This document shows, one piece after another, positions 44,128-53,081 of a DNA stretch of 64,000 nucleotides; position 1 is the stretch's first letter, and each line of letters starts with the position of its first letter. Below the pieces are notes generated by a model. That model did no database searches. It was not told where the DNA came from and worked only from the letters and a program-made list of their open reading frames with translations. The stretch is from Ancylobacter vacuolatus (lineage in GTDB: Bacteria > Pseudomonadota > Alphaproteobacteria > Rhizobiales > Xanthobacteraceae). The stretch spans positions 558,001-622,000 of the forward strand of contig NZ_JAUSUH010000002.1 in NCBI RefSeq assembly GCF_030813595.1, given 5' to 3'. A program made the translations under genes and the position numbers.

Positions 44128-44475
44128 TCAGGGGCAGACATGCACCCAGCCGCCGCCCCAGCCACGACGCCAGAAGCAGTTCGGACGCAGCGGCGGGCCC
44201 CAGCCGCGGGCATAGGGGGGCACGTACCAGTTGTTCCAGTTCGGGCGCCAGGCGCAGCGCCAGGGGCCGCAGACCCAGCGTACCGTCTCGGTCAGCGAGG
44301 TCGAGGGGGCGAGGACGTCGACAGCGGCAGCGGCGGGCGTGGCGAGGCCCGGCGTGGCGACGCCGGCCTCGGCCGAGCCGAGACCGCCGGCGGTGAAGGC
44401 CGCGAAGGCCAGGGCGGCGGCGAAGACCGCGCGGCGCAGCTGCGCCAGAACGGACGTGACGAAGGGATAACGCAT
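44128..44475 (-). CDS. Small secreted Trp- and Cys-containing protein
   Basis: A 115-residue protein with a signal peptide (MRYPFVTSVLAQLRRAVFAA to about AEA, residue 37). The mature part is divided: an Ala/Thr/Pro-rich stretch, then a C-terminal 45 residues with eight tryptophans and four cysteines (WVCGPWRCAWRPNWNNW, NCFWRRGWGGGWVHVCP). It resembles GCG_CRPN-type small proteins of rhizobia, which is a weak comparison. Function unknown. Ribosome site GGGAG. Divergent from the AIM24 gene. Confidence 0.7.
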   Translation of the reverse strand: MRYPFVTSVLAQLRRAVFAAALAFAAFTAGGLGSAEAGVATPGLATPAAAAVDVLAPSTSLTETVRWVCGPWRCAWRPNWNNWYVPPYARGWGPPLRPNCFWRRGWGGGWVHVCP

Positions 44476-44682
44476 GAAGCACTCCCGGGGGAAAGATGGC
44501 GATAGCAAGGCAGGATAGCACGGGCCTTGTCTCGCACCAGCCGTAACCCCATGCGGCAACGGAAATTTTCGTCTGGTAAGCGGTGGCGGGCGACAGCGCG
44601 CGTTGCGCCGCTTAGAGTCCACCCCCGCGCGGGACGACCGCGCCCCGCGCCGCGCGCGGCCCCCTCATTCCGGAGACCTTCC

Positions 44683-45378
44683 ATGCGCTCGAAGATCATC
44701 GGCACCACGCTTCCCGTTCTCGAACTTCAGCTCGACGCCGGCGACCGGGTCGTCGGCGTGCCGGACCAGCTTTCGTGGATGTCCGGCGACATCGCGCTCA
44801 CCACCTCCACCGCAGGGGGCGGGGCGGGCGGATTGCTTGGTCTGATGAGCCGGGCGGTCTCGGGCGGCGGGCTGTTCATGACCGAGTTCCATGCCGAGCG
44901 CGGCCCCGGCAATGTCGCCTTCGCCGCCAAGCTGCCCGGCAGTTTCGTGGAGATCGAGATCGAGCCCGGGCGCGGCTATCTCGTCCATCGGCACGGCTTC
45001 GTCTGCGGCAGCCCCGGCATCGAGGTCACGACCGCCTTCCAGCAGACGCTGGGCGGGGCGGTGTTCGGCGGCGAGGGCTTCATCCTGCAGAAGCTTGCCG
45101 GCCGGGCCAGCGCCTTTGTCGAGCTGAGCGGCGAGCTCGTCACCTATGAGCTGCAGGCCGGCCAGCAGCTGCTCGTCCATCCCGGCCATGTCGGCCTGTT
45201 CGAGGAGAGCGTGTCCTTCGAGTTGACGACGATGCGCGGGGTGCGCAACGCGCTGTTCGGTGGCGACGGGCTGTTTCTGGTGCGGCTCTCCGGCCCCGGC
45301 AAGGTGTGGCTGCAGAGCCTGACGGCGCCGGGCCTTGCCCATGCGATCATCCCTTATCTGCCCGAGCGCCGGGGATAG
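44683..45378 (+). CDS. AIM24/TIGR00266 family protein
   Basis: A 231-residue beta-rich protein of the AIM24 family: LQLDAGDRVVGVPDQLSWMS, GGGLFMTEFHAERGPGNVAF, IEPGRGYLVHRHGFVC and the repeated GGAVFGGEGFILQKLAG, GNALFGGDGLFLVRLSG-like phrases. Family members form trimeric beta-sandwich proteins; the bacterial role is unknown. Ribosome site CGGAG before the chosen ATG. The neighbours are a secreted protein and chromate transporter genes, giving no clear pathway. Confidence 0.88.
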   Translation: MRSKIIGTTLPVLELQLDAGDRVVGVPDQLSWMSGDIALTTSTAGGGAGGLLGLMSRAVSGGGLFMTEFHAERGPGNVAFAAKLPGSFVEIEIEPGRGYLVHRHGFVCGSPGIEVTTAFQQTLGGAVFGGEGFILQKLAGRASAFVELSGELVTYELQAGQQLLVHPGHVGLFEESVSFELTTMRGVRNALFGGDGLFLVRLSGPGKVWLQSLTAPGLAHAIIPYLPERRG

Positions 45379-45410
45379 GCACCTCCAGAAAAGGGCTCAG
45401 GGCGGGGGCG

Positions 45411-45962
45411 TCAGTTCGGGGGCATGCCGGCACCGGTGCCACTGAGCAGAGCGAGGCCCACCAGCCCGCCGCCCAGCACCAGCAGCGCCGGGTTCACCTT
45501 CTTCACGCAATAGACCCCGGCGAACACGGCGAAGGCGATGATGATGGTGAGCCGGCCGTCGATCGCCGTGCGGGCGATGGAAATGGTGCCCGACGCCATC
45601 AGCCCCACCACCAGCGGCGCCAGCCCCTGCTGCAGCGAGCGGCGCCAGGGCGAGCCCTCGAAATGGTCCCAGACCCGCGAGGCGGCCCAGGAGATCGCCC
45701 CCGCCGGCAGGAAGAAGCCGACAAAGGCCATCAACGCCCCGAGAAAGCCGGTGACGTGGTAGCCGATGACGATGACCATCAGCATGTTCGGCCCGGGCAC
45801 CACCTGGCCGAGGCCGTAAATGTCGCGGAACTGGTCGTCGGTCAGCCAGTGATGGGTTTCCACCACCAGCGCCTTGGTTTCCGGAAGCACGGCGGCACCG
45901 CCGCCCACCGCGAGGATCGACAGCAGCGAGAAGACGCCGAGGACCGACAGGTTCTCGTTCAT
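45411..45962 (-). CDS. Chromate transporter, C-terminal half (split ChrA)
   Basis: A 183-residue membrane protein with about five hydrophobic segments. LSILAVGGGAAVLPE and GLGQVVPGPNMLMVIVIGY carry the CHR signature. It is the second gene of a two-gene, short-chain CHR pair; its ATG overlaps the stop of the first gene. Such pairs work together as a heterodimeric anion (chromate/sulfate) efflux system. The actual anion is not evident. Confidence 0.9.
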   Translation of the reverse strand: MNENLSVLGVFSLLSILAVGGGAAVLPETKALVVETHHWLTDDQFRDIYGLGQVVPGPNMLMVIVIGYHVTGFLGALMAFVGFFLPAGAISWAASRVWDHFEGSPWRRSLQQGLAPLVVGLMASGTISIARTAIDGRLTIIIAFAVFAGVYCVKKVNPALLVLGGGLVGLALLSGTGAGMPPN

Positions 45963-46594
45963 GAGGCTTCCCCTTCGCCCTCGCCCGAATCGCCCTTGCG
46001 CGGCCGGAACAGGAACACCGCCACCGGCCCGACGGTCAGCAGCACCCAGACCAGTGAGATGTGCAGGAAGCTCACCATCAGCACGGTCGCGGCGATAATG
46101 GCGACGTTCAGCATCTGGCCAAGCTGCTTGTGGCCGATCTGCAGCGTTACCGCCGAGAGCATGCCGACCGCCGCCGCCCCGACCCCGACCAGCGCGGCGT
46201 TGACGTAAGGATTATGGGCATTGGCGGCATAGGCGACGCCCAGCGCCAGCACCATGCTGCCGCCCGGCAGCGTCATGCCGGTGAAGGCGACGATGGACCC
46301 GGCCACGCCGCGCAGCCGGTCGCCGACGATGATGCTCATATTGGTGGCGTTGAGGCCGGGCAGCGCCTGGGCGATCTCCAGCGCCGAGAGGAAATGCTCC
46401 TCGTCGAGCCAGCCCTTCTTCAGCACCAAGCTGGCCCTGAGATAGGCGACCACCCCGCCGCCGAAGCTGATGGCGCCGATCAACAGGAAGGTGACGAAGA
46501 TGTCCCACAGCCGCACGTCCTGCGGCACCGCATAGGCGGGCGGCGCCTCGGCGGCAGGCGCCGCGCCCGGGACAGGCGGGAGGGGAGGGCTCAT
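45959..46594 (-). CDS. Chromate transporter, N-terminal half (split ChrA)
   Basis: A 211-residue membrane protein, the first of the split pair. A proline-rich N-terminus is followed by FVTFLLIGAISFGGGVVAYL (the CHR FGG motif), KKGWLDEEHFLSALEIAQALPG and GMTLPGGSMVLALG. About five to six hydrophobic segments; a charged tail follows. The four-base overlap with the downstream half supports equal synthesis. Confidence 0.9.
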   Translation of the reverse strand: MSPPLPPVPGAAPAAEAPPAYAVPQDVRLWDIFVTFLLIGAISFGGGVVAYLRASLVLKKGWLDEEHFLSALEIAQALPGLNATNMSIIVGDRLRGVAGSIVAFTGMTLPGGSMVLALGVAYAANAHNPYVNAALVGVGAAAVGMLSAVTLQIGHKQLGQMLNVAIIAATVLMVSFLHISLVWVLLTVGPVAVFLFRPRKGDSGEGEGEAS

Positions 46595-46628
46595 GGCGGG
46601 GGCGGTTCCCAGATGCGAGGGGGCGGCG

Positions 46629-47471
46629 TCAGCCCTCGTGGCTGGCCACGAGCTGCTTGCCGAAATTGTAGACCAGCGCCGTCTTGGTGGCGCCGAGCTT
46701 CACCCATTCGGGCGCCCGGGTCTGCGCCGCCTTGAAGAACGCCTCCGCGCGCTCGCGGGCCTTGGCGTGCAGCGCGTCATAGCGGTCGAATTTCGCCTGG
46801 AAGGCGAACTCGCCGATGATCGCGCTCTCGGTGGCGCGGTCGCGCCAGACCGCGATGGTCGCCTTGGCGGTGAGGCCATGGCCGAAATCGAAGGAGCCGA
46901 CATTCACCTGCACCTCTTCCACCGGCAGGTTGTTGACCAGCGAGATGGTCGCCGCCTTGTCGGCGGGGCAGTGCTCGGCCAGCTCCGGGAACACGGTGGT
47001 GATGCGCTCCAGCCCCTCATTGAGCACGAGGCCGGGGCTCAGCAGCACGCAATTGTGCGAGTAGAGCGAGCGCATGCCGCCCAGGCTGTCCTTCAGCGGC
47101 AGCAGCTCTTCCTTGAACTTGATGTCGGCATGGCCGCTGAGATGGGGCACGACATCCACCGCCGCGGCGACGGCAAGATCGGGATGGCGGAATTTGAGCG
47201 TCAGCTCATGCTCCGGCTCGGGCCAGCCATCGGTGTAGAAGGTGCGTTTGCGCAGAATGAAGGCGTTGCGGTAGAGGTCGTAATCGGGCGTGTCGTAGAA
47301 CAGCACCTCGCGCACCTGGCGCTTGAAGCCGTCCTTGTTCGTGGTCACCCCGACCTTGAACTCGGGGGCGATCAGGCCCAGCTTGTGCCAGTAGACCTCG
47401 AACTGGTGCGGATCGAAGAAGCGCTCCGGGCGGAGCAGGATTTTGCATTCGAGGTAATGAATATCATCCAT
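46629..47471 (-). CDS. Hypothetical protein, CYTH-like features
   Basis: A 280-residue soluble protein I do not recognise with certainty. Phrases such as REVLFYDTPDYDLYRNAFIL, LRKRTFYTDG and HELTLKFRHPDL (about residues 53-95) resemble the substrate-binding strands of CYTH/triphosphate-tunnel proteins, where alternating acidic and basic residues bind triphosphate. It lacks a clear N-terminal ExExK: LECKILL near residue 7 is the nearest match. The gene stands alone, divergent from tal. No function is claimed. Confidence 0.65.
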   Translation of the reverse strand: MDDIHYLECKILLRPERFFDPHQFEVYWHKLGLIAPEFKVGVTTNKDGFKRQVREVLFYDTPDYDLYRNAFILRKRTFYTDGWPEPEHELTLKFRHPDLAVAAAVDVVPHLSGHADIKFKEELLPLKDSLGGMRSLYSHNCVLLSPGLVLNEGLERITTVFPELAEHCPADKAATISLVNNLPVEEVQVNVGSFDFGHGLTAKATIAVWRDRATESAIIGEFAFQAKFDRYDALHAKARERAEAFFKAAQTRAPEWVKLGATKTALVYNFGKQLVASHEG

Positions 47472-47687
47472 GGAAGATCCCGCTGGCCCAAGCCGCTTGC
47501 AGGGTTGAGAGATTTACGCCTCTCGCGAGGCCGCGACAAGGCCGCTGGATGGCGATGTCACATGCGCGTCATCGATTGCGCACCTTGAAGACAGAGCCCC
47601 AAATGTGGTCCAACGAAGCCGATCCGTTGCTCCGTGCCTGCGGACAGGACCACGGGGGTCCTTTCCCGCGAGAAGAGAGATAGCGCC

Positions 47688-48659
47688 ATGCCCTCCAAGC
47701 TCGACCAACTGCGTACCATGACCGTCGTCGTGTCCGACACCGGCGACATCGAGACGGTGCGCCGCCTGAAGCCGCAGGACTGCACGACCAATCCCACGCT
47801 TCTGCTCAAGGCGGCGGAAATGTCCGCCTATTCCTCCCTCGTCGACGAGGCCCTCGACTGGGGCACCAAGCAGGGCGGCACCTCGGACGCCGTCGTCGCG
47901 GCGACCTGCGACCGGCTGGCGCTGAACTTCGGCGCCGAACTCTCGAAGATCGTCCCCGGCCGGGTTTCCACCGAGGTGAATGCCGATCTCTCCTTCGATA
48001 CGGAAGCGACGCTGGCCAAGGCGCGCTCCTTCATCAAGGCCTATGAGGAGCGGGGCGTCGGCCGCGAACGCATCCTCATCAAGATCGCCTCGACCTGGGA
48101 GGGCATCCGCGCGGCGGAGGTTCTGCAGAAGGAAGGCATCGACTGCAACCTGACCCTGCTGTTCTCGCTCGCCCAGGCGGCGGCGGCGGCGGATGCTGGC
48201 GCCTTCCTCATCTCGCCCTTCGTCGGCCGCATCCTCGATTGGCACGTGAAGGCGGGCGAGGGCCCGTTCACGCCCGAGACCGACCCCGGCGTCGTCTCGG
48301 TGCGGCAGATCTACGCCTATTACAAGAAGCACGGCATCTCGACCGTGGTCATGGGCGCCTCCTTCCGCAACACCGGCGAGATCGAGGCGCTGGCCGGCTG
48401 CGACCGGCTGACCATCGGCCCCTCGCTGCTCGACCAGCTCGCCGCCGATGAGGGCACGCTGGAGCGCAAGCTCGACCCCGCCAACACCGAGGGCGCGCCG
48501 GAGCGGCTGCATCTCGACGAGAAGGCGTTCCGCTTCGCCCTCAATGAGGACCCGATGGCGACGGAAAAGCTCTCCGAGGGCATCCGCCAGTTCGTCCGCG
48601 ACCTCAATTCGCTGCGCGCGCTTGTCGCCAAGCGGATCGAGGGCGCCAAGGCGGCCTGA
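47688..48659 (+). CDS. tal: Transaldolase
   Basis: Transaldolase moves a dihydroxyacetone unit between sedoheptulose 7-phosphate and glyceraldehyde 3-phosphate. The 323-residue protein is a class I barrel of the E. coli TalB type: [12 protein letters not shown] (residues 32-43), [11 protein letters not shown], and the Schiff-base Lys132 in [13 protein letters not shown]. It complements gnd and zwf at 27-30 kb in the pentose-phosphate pathway. An A/G-rich leader precedes the ATG. A strong terminator follows. Confidence 0.96.
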   Translation: MPSKLDQLRTMTVVVSDTGDIETVRRLKPQDCTTNPTLLLKAAEMSAYSSLVDEALDWGTKQGGTSDAVVAATCDRLALNFGAELSKIVPGRVSTEVNADLSFDTEATLAKARSFIKAYEERGVGRERILIKIASTWEGIRAAEVLQKEGIDCNLTLLFSLAQAAAAADAGAFLISPFVGRILDWHVKAGEGPFTPETDPGVVSVRQIYAYYKKHGISTVVMGASFRNTGEIEALAGCDRLTIGPSLLDQLAADEGTLERKLDPANTEGAPERLHLDEKAFRFALNEDPMATEKLSEGIRQFVRDLNSLRALVAKRIEGAKAA

Positions 48660-48684
48660 GACCGCCCGATCGCTGCTGAATTGC

Positions 48685-48717
48685 GGAGGAGGGCGGCGCC
48701 CTCCTCCTTCGTTTCTT
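48685..48717 (+). terminator. Intrinsic terminator after tal
   Basis: A 10-bp stem GGAGGAGGGC/GCCCTCCTCC with a three-base loop, followed by TTCGTTTCTT. Confidence 0.75.
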
Positions 48718-48735
48718 CCGCCGGTTCCTGCCGTC

Positions 48736-49494
48736 ATGTTCGTGCCCGATCTCGGCTTCGCCGTCGCCGCCGGCCTTGCCGCCTTCTTTGTCGGCATGAG
48801 CAAGGGCGGGGTGCCGATGATCGGCTCGCTCGCCGTGCCGACCATGGCGCTGTTCATGTCGCCGGTGGTGGCCGCGGGCCTGTTGCTGCCGGTCTATGTC
48901 GTCAGCGACATGTTCGGGGTCTGGGCCTATCGGCGCGAATTTTCCGGCCGCAACCTCGCCATCCTCATTCCCGCCGCGACGTTCGGCATCGGCATCGGCT
49001 GGGCCACCGCCTCGCTTGTGACCGACGCGATGGTGATGCTGATCGTGGGCGTGATCGGCCTCGCCTTCTGCCTCATCCGCTGGCTCGGCGGCGCCGGGCG
49101 GGAGGCGCGGCCGGCCGACGTGCCGCGCGGGCTGTTCTGGGGCGCGGTGTCGGGCTTCACCAGCTTCGTCAGCCATGGCGGGGCGCCGCCCTACCAGATG
49201 TATGTGGTGCCGCAGCGCCTGCCGAAGATGGTCTATGCCGGCACCACCACTCTCGCCTTCGCCGCCATCAACGCCATCAAGCTCATCCCCTATGCCGCGC
49301 TCGGCCAGCTCAACCCGGCCAATCTGACGGTCACGGCGGCGCTGATGCCGGTGGCGGTGGCGGCGACCTTCGCCGGCGTCTGGCTCACCAGGCGCCTGCC
49401 TGAGGCTCTGTTCTACAAGCTGGTGATGGGCGCGCTGTTCCTCATCTCGCTGAAGCTCACCTATGACGGTGCGGTGGGGTTGATCGGCGCCTGA
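48736..49494 (+). CDS. TauE/SafE (TSUP) family permease
   Basis: A 252-residue inner-membrane protein with about eight hydrophobic segments in two halves: GLAAFFVGMSKGGVPMIGSL (residues 13-32) and the second-half counterpart SGFTSFVSHGGAPPYQMYVV. The paired GxSKGG and SHGG motifs are typical of the sulfite/sulfoacetate/TSUP exporter group. The substrate is unknown. It stands after the tal terminator and converges on the M20 gene with an 8-base gap. Confidence 0.88.
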   Translation: MFVPDLGFAVAAGLAAFFVGMSKGGVPMIGSLAVPTMALFMSPVVAAGLLLPVYVVSDMFGVWAYRREFSGRNLAILIPAATFGIGIGWATASLVTDAMVMLIVGVIGLAFCLIRWLGGAGREARPADVPRGLFWGAVSGFTSFVSHGGAPPYQMYVVPQRLPKMVYAGTTTLAFAAINAIKLIPYAALGQLNPANLTVTAALMPVAVAATFAGVWLTRRLPEALFYKLVMGALFLISLKLTYDGAVGLIGA

Positions 49495-49502
49495 GGTCGT
49501 GC

Positions 49503-50717
49503 TCAAGCGCGCGACGCCGGCCCCAGCAGCGATTGCACGAGGTTCACCCAGTAGCTGGCGCCCACCGGCAGCAGCGCGTCGTTGAAGTCGTAAGCCGCGT
49601 TGTGCAGGTTCGGCCCCGGACCGCTGGCAAGGCAGAGATAGGCCCCGGGCACCGCCTCCAGCATGTAGGCGAAGTCCTCCGCCGCCATGATGCGCTCGAA
49701 ATCGGCATCCACCGCCTCGCCCACCGTGGCATGCGCCGCCGCCAGCGCGTGGCCGAATTCCTGTGCGTGGTTTACCAGCGAGGGGTACCGGCGATCATAT
49801 CGCACCTCCGCCCGCGCGCCCTGTGCGGCGCACACGCCCTCGACGATGGCGCGGAACCGCTGCTCCGCGAGGTCGCGCACCTCAGGCGCGAAGGTGCGCA
49901 CCGTGCCGCGCAGCACCACCTCGTCGGGAATGACGTTCCAGGTGTCGCCGCCATGGATCTGGGTGACGGTGACCACCGCCGCCTCCTGCGGGTTCACGGA
50001 GCGGGCGACGATGGACTGCAGCTGAGCGACGATGTGGGAGGCCGTTAGCACCGGGTCGATGCCGCGCTGGGGCATGGCGGCATGGGCGCCACGCCCGATC
50101 ACCTTCACCTCGAAGATGTCGAAGGCGGCGAACATGGCCCCGGGCCGGCCGAGAAAGGTGCCGAAGGGCGCGTTCGGCCAATTGTGCAGGCCATAGACGC
50201 CCTGCATCGGGAAGAGGTCGAACAGGCCCTGCTCGACCATCACCTTGCCCCCGCCCTCATTTTCTTCCGCCGGCTGGAAGATGAAATGCAACGTGCCTTT
50301 GAAATCGGGATTTTCGCTCAGATGCCGCGCGGCGGCGAGCAGCATGGTCATGTGCCCGTCATGGCCGCAGGCGTGCATCTTGCCCGGCGTGTCGGACCGC
50401 CAGGGCAGGTTGGTCGCTTCGTGAATGTCGAGCGCGTCCATGTCGGCGCGCAGGCCGATTGCGGGGCCGTCGCCTTCCTTGCCCTTCAGCGTCGCCACCA
50501 GCCCTGTGCCCGCCAGCCCCCGATGCACCGGCAGGCCGAAGCTCTCCAGCTTCTCAGTGACGAAGGCCGAGGTGCGATGCTCCTCGAAGGCGGTTTCCGG
50601 CATGGCGTGCAGGGCGCGGCGCCATCCCGCCAGTTCGTCCGCCTGCGCCGCCAAAGCGGGGAGGATGCCGGGCAGTATGCCAGCAGGGATGGAGGCCTCG
50701 CGCGTTTCGTCCTTCAC
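49503..50717 (-). CDS. M20 family amidohydrolase (HipO-type)
   Basis: A 404-residue cytosolic dinuclear-metal peptidase/amidohydrolase: ELAGWRRALHAMPETAFEEH opening, GLRADMDALDIHE, HACGHDGHMTMLLAAARHL (metal-binding Cys-x-His), PAEENEGGGKVM and AAEDFAYMLEAVPG. This is the hippurate hydrolase/N-acyl-amino acid amidohydrolase group, releasing an amino acid from an N-acyl compound. The exact substrate is unknown. The GTG start at 50717 is preceded by AAGGGG. Confidence 0.9.
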   Translation of the reverse strand: MKDETREASIPAGILPGILPALAAQADELAGWRRALHAMPETAFEEHRTSAFVTEKLESFGLPVHRGLAGTGLVATLKGKEGDGPAIGLRADMDALDIHEATNLPWRSDTPGKMHACGHDGHMTMLLAAARHLSENPDFKGTLHFIFQPAEENEGGGKVMVEQGLFDLFPMQGVYGLHNWPNAPFGTFLGRPGAMFAAFDIFEVKVIGRGAHAAMPQRGIDPVLTASHIVAQLQSIVARSVNPQEAAVVTVTQIHGGDTWNVIPDEVVLRGTVRTFAPEVRDLAEQRFRAIVEGVCAAQGARAEVRYDRRYPSLVNHAQEFGHALAAAHATVGEAVDADFERIMAAEDFAYMLEAVPGAYLCLASGPGPNLHNAAYDFNDALLPVGASYWVNLVQSLLGPASRA

Positions 50718-50917
50718 CCTTAATACCCCTTGCTGACGGCGCCGGGCGCCAGGACCGAACTGCCTCTACCGATCCGCCTATTTGGGCTGCGCCCAAGCGG
50801 CAGGCAAGCGCGCCCTTGTGACCGGCGGAGGGCGGGCCGCTGCGCTATGCCGGACCGGCGCCACAAAAATTCGTCGAGGCAACGGATGAAGGGCGGCCAC
50901 GGCTCCGTATACGGGAC

Positions 50918-51520
50918 ATGAAGCGCGACGAGACCTCCTTCGACGTGCCGGCCCAGCTCGGCGTGATGCGGCGCTATGCGCGCTCGCTGACGCGCGACGA
51001 CATCGAGGCCGAGGACCTGGTGCATGACGCGCTGGTGCGCGCCTATGAGCGGCGCGGCAGCTTCGACACCGAGCGCGCCGCGCCTGGCAAGGGGGCGCGG
51101 GATTCGGGGCAGAGGGGCGCGGAGCAGAAAGGCTCGGTGTTGCGGGGCTGGCTGCTGTCGGTGCTGCACAATGTCTTCATCGACCGCCGCCGCTCGCGCA
51201 TCGCCGAGGCCCGGCGCGAGGCTGACAGCGTCGACCTCGCCGAGACCAGCGCTGCCCCGGCGCAGGAGCACCATCTGCGCCTCGCCCAGGTGCGGGACGC
51301 CTTCATGGCCCTGCCGGAGGAGCAGCGCGCGGCATTGCACCTCGTCGCCATCGAGGGGCTCGGCTATGCCGAGGCCGCCGCCACGCTCGGCATTCCGCCG
51401 GGCACGCTGATGTCGCGCCTGTCGCGCGCCCGCGCCACGCTGCGGGCGATGGAGGACGGCACGGCGGCGGCTCCCAATCATTTGCGCATCGTAGGAGGTA
51501 CGGATGAACCGTCCCGTTGA
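50918..51520 (+). CDS. ECF-type RNA polymerase sigma factor
   Basis: A 200-residue protein: region 2 (RRYARSLTRDDIEAEDLVHD, ALVRAYERRGSF) and WLLSVLHNVFIDRRRS, then region 4 (VRDAFMALPEEQRAALHLVAI, GLGYAEAAATLGIPPGTLMSR). It selects an alternative promoter set under control of the following anti-sigma factor, whose start lies inside its last codons. Between region 2 halves there is an insert of about 22 hydrophilic residues (residues 52-75, TERAAPGKG through QKGS), where usual ECF factors have a short loop. Confidence 0.92.
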   Translation: MKRDETSFDVPAQLGVMRRYARSLTRDDIEAEDLVHDALVRAYERRGSFDTERAAPGKGARDSGQRGAEQKGSVLRGWLLSVLHNVFIDRRRSRIAEARREADSVDLAETSAAPAQEHHLRLAQVRDAFMALPEEQRAALHLVAIEGLGYAEAAATLGIPPGTLMSRLSRARATLRAMEDGTAAAPNHLRIVGGTDEPSR

Positions 51521-52304
51521 TCCCGTCTCCGGCGACGATTTGCAGGCCTATGTCGACGACCAGCTGAGCGTCGCCCGCCGCATCGATGTCGAGGCCTATC
51601 TCAGCGCCAACCCTGCGGCCGCCTCGCGAGTGATGGGGGATTTGCGCATCCGCGACGAGCTGCGCCTGGCGCTCGCCGAAACGCCGCGCGCAGCCTCCAC
51701 GGCGGCGGCCCGCCTCGCCACGGTGGAAGCGGCACGGCGGCTGCAGGGCGCGCTCACCCGGGCGCGCTGGACCCGCCGGCTGCGCATTGCCGCCATGGTG
51801 GCAATGCTGGTCGGTGCCGGCTGGATGGCCAATGCCCAGTTCGGGCATTTCGGCGTGAGCCGCGTCGTCGCCTCGGGGCTGAACCCGGCCTATCTGGAGG
51901 ACGCTGTGCGCTCCCATCGCACCGCTCTGGTGCGCGCCGGCATGCCCTCGCAGCCGGGCACGCGCCATTACGACCCGGCCGAGATCCTCTCCGCCACCGC
52001 CATCGTCATGCCGGCGTTGCCAGAGGGCTGGAAGGTGGAAGACGTGCAGGTGTTTCCCTCCACCTTCGGCCCGAGCGTGGAAATGACCGTTGAGGCCGGG
52101 GAGATCGGCACCGCCTCGCTGTTCGCGGTGCGGCCGGGCGGTTTCGACGTGGTGCCCGCCACCACCGTGCCGCAGGACGACCTCACCGCCGCCTATTGGC
52201 AGATCGGCGAGGTGGCCTATGCGCTGGTCGCCCAGCGGAGCCCGGCCGCCGATTCCCAGGATCTCGACCGGGCGGCCGCGCGCCTTGCCCGGTCGCTCTA
52301 CTGA
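51504..52304 (+). CDS. Membrane-anchored anti-sigma factor
   Basis: A 266-residue protein. The N-terminal 50 residues (DDLQAYVDDQLSVARRIDVE then AYLSANPAAASRV) have the anti-sigma helical pattern but no HxxxCxxC zinc motif. One transmembrane segment lies near residues 95-112 (RIAAMVAMLVGAGWMANA), followed by a 150-residue periplasmic domain of unknown fold. It overlaps the sigma factor gene by 17 bases, the usual layout for a sigma/anti-sigma pair. The signal it senses is unknown. Confidence 0.88.
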   Translation: MNRPVDPVSGDDLQAYVDDQLSVARRIDVEAYLSANPAAASRVMGDLRIRDELRLALAETPRAASTAAARLATVEAARRLQGALTRARWTRRLRIAAMVAMLVGAGWMANAQFGHFGVSRVVASGLNPAYLEDAVRSHRTALVRAGMPSQPGTRHYDPAEILSATAIVMPALPEGWKVEDVQVFPSTFGPSVEMTVEAGEIGTASLFAVRPGGFDVVPATTVPQDDLTAAYWQIGEVAYALVAQRSPAADSQDLDRAAARLARSLY

Positions 52305-52333
52305 CCCCAGATGCTTCTCATCAGGAGACTGAC

Positions 52334-53053
52334 ATGAACACGCCGAATTCCGGCTTCCAGTGGTCCCGCACCGCCAGCGTCGACCAGGCCGTCTATGACG
52401 AGGGCCTGCGCCGCCACATGCTGCGGGTCTATAACTACATGGCCCTCGGCCTGGTGCTGACCGGCGCGGTGGCCTTCATCGTCGGCACCACGCCGGCGCT
52501 CTATGTGCCGATTTTCTCCACCCCGCTGAAATGGGTGGTGATGCTGGCGCCGCTCGCCTTCGTGCTGATCTTCTCGTTCCGCATGCAGTCCATGTCGGCC
52601 AGCAGCGCGCAGACCATGTTCTGGGCCTTCTGCGCGGTGATGGGCCTGTCGATGGCGTCCATCTTCCTGGTGTTCACCGGCACCTCGATCGCGCGCACCT
52701 TCTTCATCGCCGCGACGATGTTTGGCGCCACCAGCCTCTATGGCTACACGACCAAGCGCGACCTCTCGCAGTTCGGCTCGTTCCTGATCATGGGCCTGAT
52801 CGGCGTGGTGATCGCCAGCGTGGTCAACATCTTCCTCGGCTCGACGATGCTTCAGTTCATCGTCTCCGTGGTCGGCATCCTCGTCTTCGTCGGCCTGACC
52901 GCCTGGGACACCCAGTCGATCAAGGAACAGTACGCCGACAATTTCGACGCCGAATCGCAGCAGAAGCTCGCCGTGTTCGGCGCCTTCTCGCTCTATCTGA
53001 ACTTCGTCAACATCTTCCAGCTTCTGCTGAATCTCACCGGCGAGCGGGAGTGA
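52334..53053 (+). CDS. Bax inhibitor-1/YccA family membrane protein
   Basis: A 239-residue inner-membrane protein with about seven hydrophobic segments: RVYNYMALGLVLTGAVAFIV opening, GLSMASIFLVFTGTSIARTF, then LIMGLIGVVIASVVNIFLG and the C-terminal WDTQSIKEQYAD and LYLNFVNIFQLLLNLTG. It is a typical bacterial BI-1 protein, perhaps a pH-dependent calcium leak or a modulator of membrane proteases. A TCAGGAGACTG ribosome site precedes the ATG. It starts 29 bases after the anti-sigma gene and may be part of that regulon. Confidence 0.93.
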   Translation: MNTPNSGFQWSRTASVDQAVYDEGLRRHMLRVYNYMALGLVLTGAVAFIVGTTPALYVPIFSTPLKWVVMLAPLAFVLIFSFRMQSMSASSAQTMFWAFCAVMGLSMASIFLVFTGTSIARTFFIAATMFGATSLYGYTTKRDLSQFGSFLIMGLIGVVIASVVNIFLGSTMLQFIVSVVGILVFVGLTAWDTQSIKEQYADNFDAESQQKLAVFGAFSLYLNFVNIFQLLLNLTGERE

Positions 53054-53081
53054 GGCGAGCAATCGCCAAGGGAACCCAGCC

